From assembly GCA_016927835.1 (NCBI GenBank), contig JAFGMA010000235.1, forward strand, positions 34,984 through 98,983: a stretch of DNA of 64,000 bases, in the 5' to 3' direction. The position numbers and the translations under genes were made by a program. The notes beneath the pieces were generated by a model. That model worked only from the letters and a program-made list of their open reading frames with translations. It searched no databases and was not told the origin of the DNA. This document shows, in pieces, positions 8,619-16,242 of this stretch. Each line of letters begins with the position of its first letter. Position 1 is the first letter of the stretch. Source of the DNA: Candidatus Zhuqueibacterota bacterium (GTDB lineage Bacteria; Zhuqueibacterota; Zhuqueibacteria; Thermofontimicrobiales; Sulfurfontimicrobiaceae).

Positions 8619-10472
8619 TTAATGTATTGTTGTCAACACCTGATCTTCTTCCACTTCATGATTTTCTTTTACAACAATTTTTCCGACAATACCGTCAACG
8701 GGTGCGAGGATATTATTTTCTACTTTCATGGCTTCTATGACGAACATCGTGGCGCCTTTCGTTACCGGCTCGCCTTCGGCTGCAAGGATTTTTCGGACGA
8801 CACCTTCTATCGCCAGCACCGGTTCACCATCGAGTTTCTCTGGCTTTGGCTCGGTTGTGTCATCAGGTTTTGCGATAGCGGGCAGGGGCGTGCCGGCTTC
8901 GAACACCGGAATCACCTCGGTCAATACCTGCTTTCCGTTCACGATCACCATTGCCTTTGCAGGATATACAGTTACCGCTGCACCCGGCTTTTCGGCTTTG
9001 GTGCTCGTTTTCGCCGCGCGTTTTTCTTCCAGGTCTGCCTCAAATTTTTGTGCAGCCACACCTGATTTATAATCCCGATATTGCTCGGGATGCATTGCCA
9101 GTTCGAAGAGTTCCTCATCATCCTGACCATGATCCCAGCCATTTTCCTGCATCTCTTTTTTGAATTCATCCAATTGATTGGGGTACAATTCCTGAGGAGT
9201 GCCCTCAAAAAACTCGTATCCTTGTTCATTCGCCAATTCGATGAGTTCTTTGCTTAGCGGTCCGGGCAATTTTCCGGATTTGCCGGTGATCATGCCCCAG
9301 GTTTTGGTATCGATGCGACTGAATCGCGGCTCCCCTTTGATGGCAAGTTCGACGTTGGAAAGCGCAGTGACCGCGACATATTGGCTGAATGGCGTAACCA
9401 GCGGCGGGTAACCCATATCGTGCCAGGTTTTTTGCACTTCCTCAAAAAGCATAATCATGATCTGATCCAGCGAAAAAGGATCTTTATTGTTATTTTGCGC
9501 CCATTTATTCACGCGTTTCACGGTATCTTCGATCCAGCCCATCAGGCTGCCCATCATTCCCCCGGGCAAACCAGGACCGATCAAAAGCGAATTCATATAG
9601 CGATTCATGGGATTGATATAGAATCCGAGCCAATCATCGATGAATTTTTGAGTGAGTTCCCGGGCTTTCATGTAGGCAGACATATTCACTTCGGGAACTT
9701 CGATATCAGGAACGCCGCGCAGAATTTCGATTGCCGAGAGCAAATCAACATGCCCTGTGCCCCATGAAAGCGGCTGCATCGCAACATCGACGCAATCGGC
9801 GCCAGCCAGGACGGCTTGCAGAATACTCGCCGGAGCCAGTCCGGGCCCGCTGTGACCGTGGTATTGCACAAGCGTTTTGGGGTGGCTCTTTTTGATGCCG
9901 CTTACAATCTGCCCGATCTGATACGGACGCCCGATACCTGCCATATCCTTGATGCAAATCTCATCGGCACCCATTTCCACCAGTACGTCAACGAGTTTGA
10001 GATAATAGTTCACCGTGTGCACCCTGGAATAAGTCAATGCGATACACGCCTGGGAAATCATCCCCGATTGCTTTGCATATTTGATGGAAAGCTCCAGATT
10101 GCGCGAATCGTTCAGTCCGCAAAAGCTGCGGGCGATGTCGACTCCCTGTGCCTGCTTCACTTTGAAAAATAATTCACGCACATCAGCGGGCACCGGGTAC
10201 ATTCGAATGCCGTTGAGCGCCCGTTCGAGCATGTGCGACTGGATTCCGCCTTCTTTCAATATTTTCAGGTACGATCGCAGGCTGTGGTTCGGATTATCAC
10301 CATACAGCAGGGTAACCTGTTCGAATCCGCCCCCGTTGGTTTCAACCCGTTTCAAGCACCCCATATCGATGAATACCGGTGCAATTTCTTCGAGCTCGGT
10401 TTTTCTGGGCTGATACTTGCCGGAACTTTGCCACATATCACGATAGAGCAATGAAAATTCGATTCGTCTCAT
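8619..10472 (-). CDS. oadA: Biotin-dependent carboxyltransferase, alpha subunit of the Na+ pump (OadA-like, divergent)
   Basis: 617 residues. An HMGL-like TIM barrel comes first: metal ligand D12 (YRDMWQSSGKY), carboxylated-Lys candidate K175 (CIKDMAG), H205 and H207 (YHGHSGPG). A conserved carboxylase domain, a low-complexity linker (about 475-545) and a biotinyl domain follow; the biotin site is K583 in EAMKVEN. The classical RDAHQS/TRMR motif is replaced, so the acyl substrate (oxaloacetate, methylmalonyl-CoA or glutaconyl-CoA) is uncertain. Start has GGAGG 5 bases upstream. The oadG stop overlaps this start (ATGA). Confidence 0.88.
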   Translation of the reverse strand: MRRIEFSLLYRDMWQSSGKYQPRKTELEEIAPVFIDMGCLKRVETNGGGFEQVTLLYGDNPNHSLRSYLKILKEGGIQSHMLERALNGIRMYPVPADVRELFFKVKQAQGVDIARSFCGLNDSRNLELSIKYAKQSGMISQACIALTYSRVHTVNYYLKLVDVLVEMGADEICIKDMAGIGRPYQIGQIVSGIKKSHPKTLVQYHGHSGPGLAPASILQAVLAGADCVDVAMQPLSWGTGHVDLLSAIEILRGVPDIEVPEVNMSAYMKARELTQKFIDDWLGFYINPMNRYMNSLLIGPGLPGGMMGSLMGWIEDTVKRVNKWAQNNNKDPFSLDQIMIMLFEEVQKTWHDMGYPPLVTPFSQYVAVTALSNVELAIKGEPRFSRIDTKTWGMITGKSGKLPGPLSKELIELANEQGYEFFEGTPQELYPNQLDEFKKEMQENGWDHGQDDEELFELAMHPEQYRDYKSGVAAQKFEADLEEKRAAKTSTKAEKPGAAVTVYPAKAMVIVNGKQVLTEVIPVFEAGTPLPAIAKPDDTTEPKPEKLDGEPVLAIEGVVRKILAAEGEPVTKGATMFVIEAMKVENNILAPVDGIVGKIVVKENHEVEEDQVLTTIH

Positions 10473-10747
10473 GATCCCTCCTGACTTTTTCTGATGTCAA
10501 TGATTTTTCCCGGTACACCCTGACCTTTCGTAGCATGGTAAACAGCGATTTGAATTGCCTGTTGTTCCTCCTTGGTAAGCGCTGAGATCGCATCCTTTTG
10601 AGGTGCAGATTGGGTTGCCAGAATTTCACCCGGCTTCGCTTCGTTTGGCAGAAACCAATGGAGCACTTTTGTTCCCATAAAAATCGCGGCTAAAACGAGA
10701 AACACAATTGGAAGTCCATGAATCAATAGCTTCAATCCCTCGGTCAT
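10469..10747 (-). CDS. oadG: Na+-translocating decarboxylase, gamma subunit (OadG-like)
   Basis: 92 residues from ATG 10747, preceded by AAGGAGG; a longer frame exists but lacks a site. It has one N-terminal membrane helix (about 8-28) followed by a short hydrophilic, Pro/Gln-rich tail, the usual plan of OadG, which anchors the alpha subunit to the beta subunit and binds zinc in some members. Overlap of 4 bases with oadA (ATGA) indicates translational coupling. Sequence similarity is low, as usual for this subunit; the assignment leans on position and topology. Confidence 0.75.
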   Translation of the reverse strand: MTEGLKLLIHGLPIVFLVLAAIFMGTKVLHWFLPNEAKPGEILATQSAPQKDAISALTKEEQQAIQIAVYHATKGQGVPGKIIDIRKSQEGS

Positions 10748-11307
10748 ACGCGTACCTCCTTTCGAGTAGAAGTTTATTTTGCAGAAAATAGTAATTGATT
10801 CATTCAATTCCCAGTTGTCGGATGTTGAACAAATTGCTAATTTGGCAAAACCAGATTTCGATCGTCTGTGCCGGGGGAGGACACCGCGCGCCCTGGTAAT
10901 CCTTTAATAAACAACTGGTGAACCAAACATCTGGTGATTCACATTTCTCAACAGTCAGTAGTTTTTGGCAGACTCAATGTTAATCTGAAAGACTGGTTTT
11001 TAAGCTTAATAGAATAAAACAGAAGAAAGAAAATGGCTGGACAAGATGCATTAATTTTATATTCGGATGCTGGTTGCCATTCGGTTTATTTCGAGCCATT
11101 TTGATAGCGCTAAGAAGGTGGGATAAAATAAAACCTGGACACATTTTGCTTAAATTAATTTTGAAAAAATAGCCACTTAAGAAATTCAAATGGGTAGCTT
11201 ATTTTATCCCAGTTCCTGAAGCGACACGAATAACAAATTACTTGCTAAGAAAGGTCAAAATCTGAGGTAATACAATCTCGCGCCAATTTCGGCTTGCCTG
11301 GAATGAT
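10748..11307. other. Long AT-rich leader/intergenic region upstream of oadG
   Basis: 560 bases between two minus-strand genes, so it should contain the oad promoter. A possible one is TTGACC-17-TGTTAT near 11230-11260 on the minus strand, too weak to list. A perfect 13-bp inverted repeat at 11119-11211 is described separately. A 69-codon frame at 10980-11189 begins with TTG, has no ribosome site and is not believed. Confidence 0.5.
11119..11211. repeat. Perfect 13-bp inverted repeat spanning 93 bp
   Basis: TGGGATAAAATAA at 11119-11131 and its exact complement at 11199-11211 enclose 67 AT-rich bases. No direct target duplication is evident at the ends. It could be a tiny non-coding insertion (MITE-like) or a protein-binding site pair; it contains no coding frame. 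Confidence 0.6.
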
Positions 11308-12420
11308 TTAACGCAACCGCATCAATAGCCGTCTCAGGTGCTGATTATCTTTGAATTTTTTAACACCGTTGATTAGAATCGCTTTCGCCTGATCTTTCTG
11401 CTCGAGCCCGAGGTATGCCTGTGCGAGTTCATAAAAAAGAAAAGGATCGACAACATTGTTTTTATAGTCTGGTTCCAGCAGCGCAAGCGCCTTATGAAAG
11501 CGCTTTTGTTTATTATAGCTGGCTGCCAATTTGGTTTTGCGGAATAAATTTCTCGGATCGGCGGCAACCGCATCTTCGAGATACGAAGACGATTCTTCGA
11601 CCATACCGAGCTCGCTCAACAATTTCGCGTAATAGCTTCTCAAAAACTGGTTATCTTTTTGCGAAGGCAGGCTCAGCAGTCTTTTCACTTCCCGAAGTAT
11701 GGCTTCCCTGGATTTTTCAGCTTCCATACACGCTACCCATTGTGTAAACGCATAATCGTTTTTCGGGTCAAGATTGATTCCCTGTTGATAGCTCTCTTTT
11801 GCCAGATCGTTCTCGCCACTCGCTTTATACAGATCACCCAGATTTTGATAAAACCTGGGTTCATTCGGATTTTTGAGCAGTGCTTCTTTCAAAAGATCGA
11901 TTCCAATTGTCGGCTCCCCGGATTTCGCATAAGAATACGCCAGGCGCGTTATGAAATAGACATCATCCGGATTCAGGTGAAGGGCAGCTTCAAATAGATG
12001 GCATGCTTCCTTGTAATCCTGATTTTTATACGCCAATTCTGCTAAAATCCCAAGAGCGAACCAGTTTTTGGGATTGCTGCTGATTGCCTGCTGTGCGTAA
12101 TTTTTTGCCTGCCGATACTGCTGCTGCAAGTAAGAGATATGAGCGATGTTCGAGAGATAAAAGTCATTTTTAGGTTCATTTTCCAGCAATTGCATAAAGC
12201 ATGCAGCCGCTTTCGAGTAGTCTTTTTCCCGTTTCAGCTTGAAAGCTTCTTGCTTGAGATGTTCTATTGGGGTGGGATCAGTTTGTCTGGACTTCAAGGA
12301 AAATCCTTTCAATTCGTTATACGAATCACTGACGGGCGTATCTAAAATGAAAAGTTTTTTTGATAATCTATGCCAGGCTCTGAAATACCTGAGTACTGCT
12401 ATTGCCCGGGACGATAGCAT
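11308..12420 (-). CDS. TPR repeat protein
   Basis: 370 residues. After about 50 non-repeat residues, TPR units fill the protein (pattern W/L..G/A.Y....A...F..A/L.P), for example DYSKAAACFMQLLENEP near 67-83 and GENDLAKESYQQGINLDP near 205-222. It lacks a recognisable signal peptide in the first 20 residues, so a cytoplasmic scaffold is possible. Its start lies 3 bases after the stop of the zinc dehydrogenase gene with AAGG upstream, indicating coupling. TPRs bind partner proteins; the partner is unknown. Confidence 0.75.
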   Translation of the reverse strand: MLSSRAIAVLRYFRAWHRLSKKLFILDTPVSDSYNELKGFSLKSRQTDPTPIEHLKQEAFKLKREKDYSKAAACFMQLLENEPKNDFYLSNIAHISYLQQQYRQAKNYAQQAISSNPKNWFALGILAELAYKNQDYKEACHLFEAALHLNPDDVYFITRLAYSYAKSGEPTIGIDLLKEALLKNPNEPRFYQNLGDLYKASGENDLAKESYQQGINLDPKNDYAFTQWVACMEAEKSREAILREVKRLLSLPSQKDNQFLRSYYAKLLSELGMVEESSSYLEDAVAADPRNLFRKTKLAASYNKQKRFHKALALLEPDYKNNVVDPFLFYELAQAYLGLEQKDQAKAILINGVKKFKDNQHLRRLLMRLR

Positions 12421-12423
12421 TCA

Positions 12424-13371
12424 TCACACCTTCAGCAGCACCTTTAAAGCTTTACTATTTTGTGCAAATTCAAAAGCGGCTTCAATTTCATCGAATGGGA
12501 AAATTTCCGAGATGAGCTCTTTGGTTTTGATCAGATTCTTTGCAAGCAACCGCAATGCCGGACCAAATCGTCCGCAGCGCGATCCGATGACTGTGATTTC
12601 ATTGATAACGAGTCCGGAAGCATCGAAAGAAAGCTCACCGTGATAGGTGCTTTTTAACACGAGCGTACCCCTAGGTTTGATCAACGCCAGGGCGCTGGCA
12701 AAGCCGGTCGCGTTGCCGGAGGCTTCGATGACCACGGGGAAGCGCCGATCAATGCCCGTTTCAACCAGGTGCGTCTGGATTCCGAAGCGTTCAGCGAGAT
12801 CGAGCTTGCTGCGTGCTTTTCCGAAAACGTGAACATCGCATCCGACAAGCTGCATCACCTGGGCGATTAATAATCCCAACTTCCCGTCGCCAATCACGGC
12901 AACAGGTGTAGCAGGCACGATATGCGTTTGCTCCAAAATTTCCAGCGCAGCAGCGAGCGGCTCCGTGAAAACTGCTATTTCATCGGGAACGGTCTGCGGA
13001 ACTTCGAACAGGTTGGATTCGGGCAACACCAGCTTTTCGGCGAAAGCGCCATTTCGGCGATAAATTCCCAGGGTGGAACGATTGGGACAATGGCGCGCCA
13101 TCCCTTTCCGGCAGGCTTCACATTCACCGCAACCGGCATTTATTTCGCCCACGACGCGTTTGCCAACCCAGGATGCGGTTTCTGCTGCTTCCACGATTCC
13201 CACAAATTCATGCCCTGGAATGCCTTGAAATCCCATGTAGCCATTGACAATTTCAACATCTGTATTGCAAATCCCGATCATCGATACCCGGACGAGCGCC
13301 TCATTGTCATCGCGCACCGGCTCAGGGACAGCTTGGAGAGTGAGTTTTTTTTCGAAGACTGCAGCTTTCAT
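12424..13371 (-). CDS. Zinc-dependent alcohol dehydrogenase, MDR superfamily
   Basis: 315 residues, somewhat shorter than the usual 340-350. Catalytic zinc ligands C35, H54 and E55 (GHEF), structural zinc cysteines C81, C84, C87 and C95, and a Rossmann motif VIGDGKLG near 159-166 are present. It probably oxidises a polyol or sugar alcohol, as threonine/sorbitol dehydrogenase-like members do; substrate unknown. No ribosome site is obvious. Neighbours on both sides are TPR proteins in the same direction. Confidence 0.88.
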   Translation of the reverse strand: MKAAVFEKKLTLQAVPEPVRDDNEALVRVSMIGICNTDVEIVNGYMGFQGIPGHEFVGIVEAAETASWVGKRVVGEINAGCGECEACRKGMARHCPNRSTLGIYRRNGAFAEKLVLPESNLFEVPQTVPDEIAVFTEPLAAALEILEQTHIVPATPVAVIGDGKLGLLIAQVMQLVGCDVHVFGKARSKLDLAERFGIQTHLVETGIDRRFPVVIEASGNATGFASALALIKPRGTLVLKSTYHGELSFDASGLVINEITVIGSRCGRFGPALRLLAKNLIKTKELISEIFPFDEIEAAFEFAQNSKALKVLLKV

Positions 13372-13450
13372 GATGTGCGATTTTCAGAATTATCAAAAAT
13401 GAATTGCCATTCGTTTGGTTTTTCAATAACCAGAAATGGTGCAGCGCGCT

Positions 13451-14812
13451 TTATGCCATATTTTCGCTGGGCTTCAAATTTTTAGGCGCAGCTTGATGAA
13501 GTTCTTTTTCCCGAACAGGATCGAGGAACAATTTTTCCTGCACCAGCGATTTTTGCAACACTTCAATTCTTTTCTGTGTCATTTCAATATGCTGCGACAT
13601 CTCATCCGGTGCATATTCGATGAAATGCTGATAGCTGTAAATCGCCTTTTCGATATAGCCGAGGTTATCGAAGAGCAGCGCCTGATTGATCCAGGCTTCG
13701 AACGCGTCCGATTTCAGTTTGAGCGCTTTTTCATAGCTCTTGAGTGCTTCCCGCGTACGTCCCAGTTTGTAAAGGGAAATGCCGCGATTATTGTATGCTT
13801 CGCTATAATCCGGCTTCATTTTAATTGCTTTTTCATAGCTCAGAATCGCTTCTTCATTTCGGTTGAGCCGTGTCAGCGTATTGCCCCGGTTATACAGCGC
13901 CTGATAATGGGCGGGATTCAGCGAAACAACCCGTTCAAAACATTGAAATGCTTCGGCGGCATTTTCCGTCTTGTTCAGGCAGAGCCCTTTATTGTACCAT
14001 GCTTCAAGATTCGTCGGGGATATGTTTAGCGCAGTTTCGTAGCATTTGATCGCATCCGGGTATTTATGTTGTTTCATGAGAAGATTTCCCATCAGAAACC
14101 ATACTTCATCCGTATCCGGCTGGCAGCGTTGGGCGCTGTTCAAGCAATCGAGCGCCGCGTTGAGTTTTCTGCTCTTCTCCAGCGCAATGCTTTGATTTAT
14201 CCAGGCTTCATAAAAATCGGGATTGAGCTTCAATGCTTTTTTGCTGCTTTCGAAAGCCCGCTCGAATTCACCCAGTTGAATGAGGACGCTGCTTCGATTC
14301 AGAAATACCACGCTTGTCGGGATATGATTCTCCGAAATCCGGTATTGCTTCAAGGCTTCCAGGTATTTGCATTCACCATACAGGGTGTTACCCCGCTTCC
14401 AGGCGTCCAGGGCATGGATTTTGATTTCTTCGCTATAGCCATTTCGCCGCTCGAGCTCTTCTGAAAATACGGATTCCCGCGAAACTATTTTGCACGTTTC
14501 TGAAATTTTCAGAATATGCTCGGAATTCATATCTTCATTCTTGCGGGATCGAGATGCTGGCAGAACACTTTCAGGGAAGCCGCGAAAGGAGATCAGGAAA
14601 TCGAGAATCAGCAGAGAGAGGATGATGATCATGATAACCAGCGTCGTAATCCGGCTTTCAAAACCGCTCAATTCGAAGATAACCGCAATTGCAGCCACTG
14701 CGAATCCTGCCGTATTGATGGGAATGAGTGCCTGTATCTTTAATTTCAATCCGAAATAAATTAAAAATACAAAAAACAAAGCTACCAACGAATTAATTAT
14801 CACAAACATCAT
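13451..14812 (-). CDS. Membrane-anchored TPR protein
   Basis: 453 residues from the ATG at 14812 (AGGG upstream); the frame extends 49 codons further but that segment overlaps the promoter at 14901-14929. Three N-terminal membrane segments (roughly 1-80: FVIINSLVALFFVFLIYF, a second alanine/valine-rich one, and a third ending LLILDFLISF) are followed by about nine TPR units, including several with the N.G.....A...Y..A pattern. The repeats face the cytoplasm or periplasm depending on topology. Promoter found 90 bases upstream. Confidence 0.8.
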   Translation of the reverse strand: MMFVIINSLVALFFVFLIYFGLKLKIQALIPINTAGFAVAAIAVIFELSGFESRITTLVIMIIILSLLILDFLISFRGFPESVLPASRSRKNEDMNSEHILKISETCKIVSRESVFSEELERRNGYSEEIKIHALDAWKRGNTLYGECKYLEALKQYRISENHIPTSVVFLNRSSVLIQLGEFERAFESSKKALKLNPDFYEAWINQSIALEKSRKLNAALDCLNSAQRCQPDTDEVWFLMGNLLMKQHKYPDAIKCYETALNISPTNLEAWYNKGLCLNKTENAAEAFQCFERVVSLNPAHYQALYNRGNTLTRLNRNEEAILSYEKAIKMKPDYSEAYNNRGISLYKLGRTREALKSYEKALKLKSDAFEAWINQALLFDNLGYIEKAIYSYQHFIEYAPDEMSQHIEMTQKRIEVLQKSLVQEKLFLDPVREKELHQAAPKNLKPSENMA

Positions 14813-14900
14813 AAGCTTGCCCTTTGCAGTAAAGGCAGCAATGGTGTAATTAGCTATCACATCCTGTGCCGGTACAAAGCATTTTATCTTGAAAAATATA

Positions 14901-14929
14901 AATATAAGAACTTTTTTCCCATTTGTCAA
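14901..14929 (-). promoter_or_regulatory. Sigma70-type promoter for the membrane TPR gene
   Basis: TTGACA (complement of 14924-14929), 17-bp spacer, TATATT (complement of 14901-14906). Near-consensus; predicted leader about 80 bases. Confidence 0.8.
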
Positions 14930-14976
14930 GAAATAATTAGTTTTTAATAGCGTGCGCAAGAATATGTTATTTCAGG

Positions 14977-15005
14977 TTGATATTCGCAGGATTATTTCGT
15001 ATATT
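14977..15005 (+). promoter_or_regulatory. Sigma70-type promoter for the epimerase gene
   Basis: TTGATA (14977-14982), 17-bp spacer, TATATT (15000-15005). It predicts a leader of about 175 bases before ATG 15188. Confidence 0.72.
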
Positions 15006-15187
15006 CCGTACGATCAAATTCCGAACCTGACTTTTCAATTATCGGCTATGCTTGAAATGGATACCTGGTTTCACTTTTTAAAGCTCAGGTATGCGCTTTC
15101 GGGAAGATGCTCGTTAAAACTGAAATTCAAATCGAAATCCCGAATACTCAATTCAATCTAGCTTTCATCTGCAAACAGGAGCAGGCG

Positions 15188-16216
15188 ATGCAAAAATCGA
15201 ATTATTCTGTACCCATTTTAGACACCGAAGAGGCACTCATTCGCAAAATGACGACACCTTCCGCCGCGGTCAAGCAGGCAATATCCGAGCTGGCAGGCGA
15301 AATAATGATTCTAGGTGCAGGGGGAAAAATGGGTCCCTCGTTAGCTGAATTGCTGATTAATGCCGACGCCAGGGTGATTGGCGTCGATCTATTTCCGGAT
15401 GAACGCGTCGAAAACTATTTGGCGTCAAAAGCTGTACAAACGATCCGAACCGATCTGATGGAAGAAACAGCGCTGAATGAATTGCCCGAAACCGAGTACA
15501 TCATCCTGATGGCGGGAACAAAATTCGGTTCGTTCGGCAATGAGCCGTTTACGTGGGCGATAAATGCCATGCTCCCCGGCAGGGTGATGCATCGTTTTCG
15601 AAGTTCAAAGATCATCTATGTATCATCGGGAAATGTCTACAAGTATACGCCTGTTGATTCAGGTGGCGCAACAGAGGAATATCCGGTCGATCCAATCGGT
15701 GAATATGCCCAATCGCGCCTGGGTGGAGAACGCCTGGTACAATTCTTCTCGGCGCGAAATGGTACGCCGGCGTGCATCGTGCGCCTGTTCTACGCATCAG
15801 AATTGCGATATGGCATCATTCACGATGTAGCGCAGAAAATTAAATCCGGGCAGCCCATCGATTTGTCGATGGGATATGTCAACCAAATCTGGCAGGGAGA
15901 TGCAAATGCGGCTCTCGCCCGGTTATTCCCGCTTTGTGAAAGCCCGGCGAAAACTATCAATTTGACCGGTCTTGAAACGCTATCGGTGCGAGATATCGCA
16001 CTTCGAATCGGCGAAATCATGGGGCGACAACCGACATTCATCGGGGAGGAACAGCCAACTGCATTGCTGGGAAATGCCGGTGAGATGGAACGAATATTGG
16101 GCGCGCCGCAAATCTCAATCGATGAACTCATCGAATGGGTTACCTGGTGGGTGGAACACGACAAGAGCAGCCTGGGAAAGCCGACTAAATACGAATCGCG
16201 CACGGGAAAATTTTAG
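15188..16216 (+). CDS. NAD-dependent epimerase/dehydratase family protein (extended SDR) with altered active site
   Basis: 342 residues from ATG 15188 (GGAG 11 bases upstream). Nucleotide motif GAGGKMG at 43-49 and acidic residue D67 (GVDLFP) fit NAD(P) binding. Active-site serine S146/S147 (YVSSGN) and Y173 are in place, but the usual YxxxK is YAQSR (R177), so the catalytic Lys is missing. Family members with a comparable replacement at this site occur beside Gfo/Idh and aldolase genes in environmental bacteria, and their reaction is not established. It converges with the TPR lipoprotein gene 27 bases away. Confidence 0.82.
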   Translation: MQKSNYSVPILDTEEALIRKMTTPSAAVKQAISELAGEIMILGAGGKMGPSLAELLINADARVIGVDLFPDERVENYLASKAVQTIRTDLMEETALNELPETEYIILMAGTKFGSFGNEPFTWAINAMLPGRVMHRFRSSKIIYVSSGNVYKYTPVDSGGATEEYPVDPIGEYAQSRLGGERLVQFFSARNGTPACIVRLFYASELRYGIIHDVAQKIKSGQPIDLSMGYVNQIWQGDANAALARLFPLCESPAKTINLTGLETLSVRDIALRIGEIMGRQPTFIGEEQPTALLGNAGEMERILGAPQISIDELIEWVTWWVEHDKSSLGKPTKYESRTGKF

Positions 16217-16242
16217 CAAAACCCTTATCGCCGATAATTGAC

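Larger units (their letters stand above)
14813..15187. other. Divergent promoter region
   Basis: Two back-to-back promoters (14901-14929 minus and 14977-15005 plus) with 47 bases between their -35 boxes serve the TPR gene and the epimerase gene. The remaining sequence holds about 180 bases of epimerase leader with no recognised RNA element. Confidence 0.7.

Noticed and set aside
10980..11189. 69-codon minus frame
   Set aside because: TTG start, no ribosome site, AT-rich, overlapping the inverted repeat.
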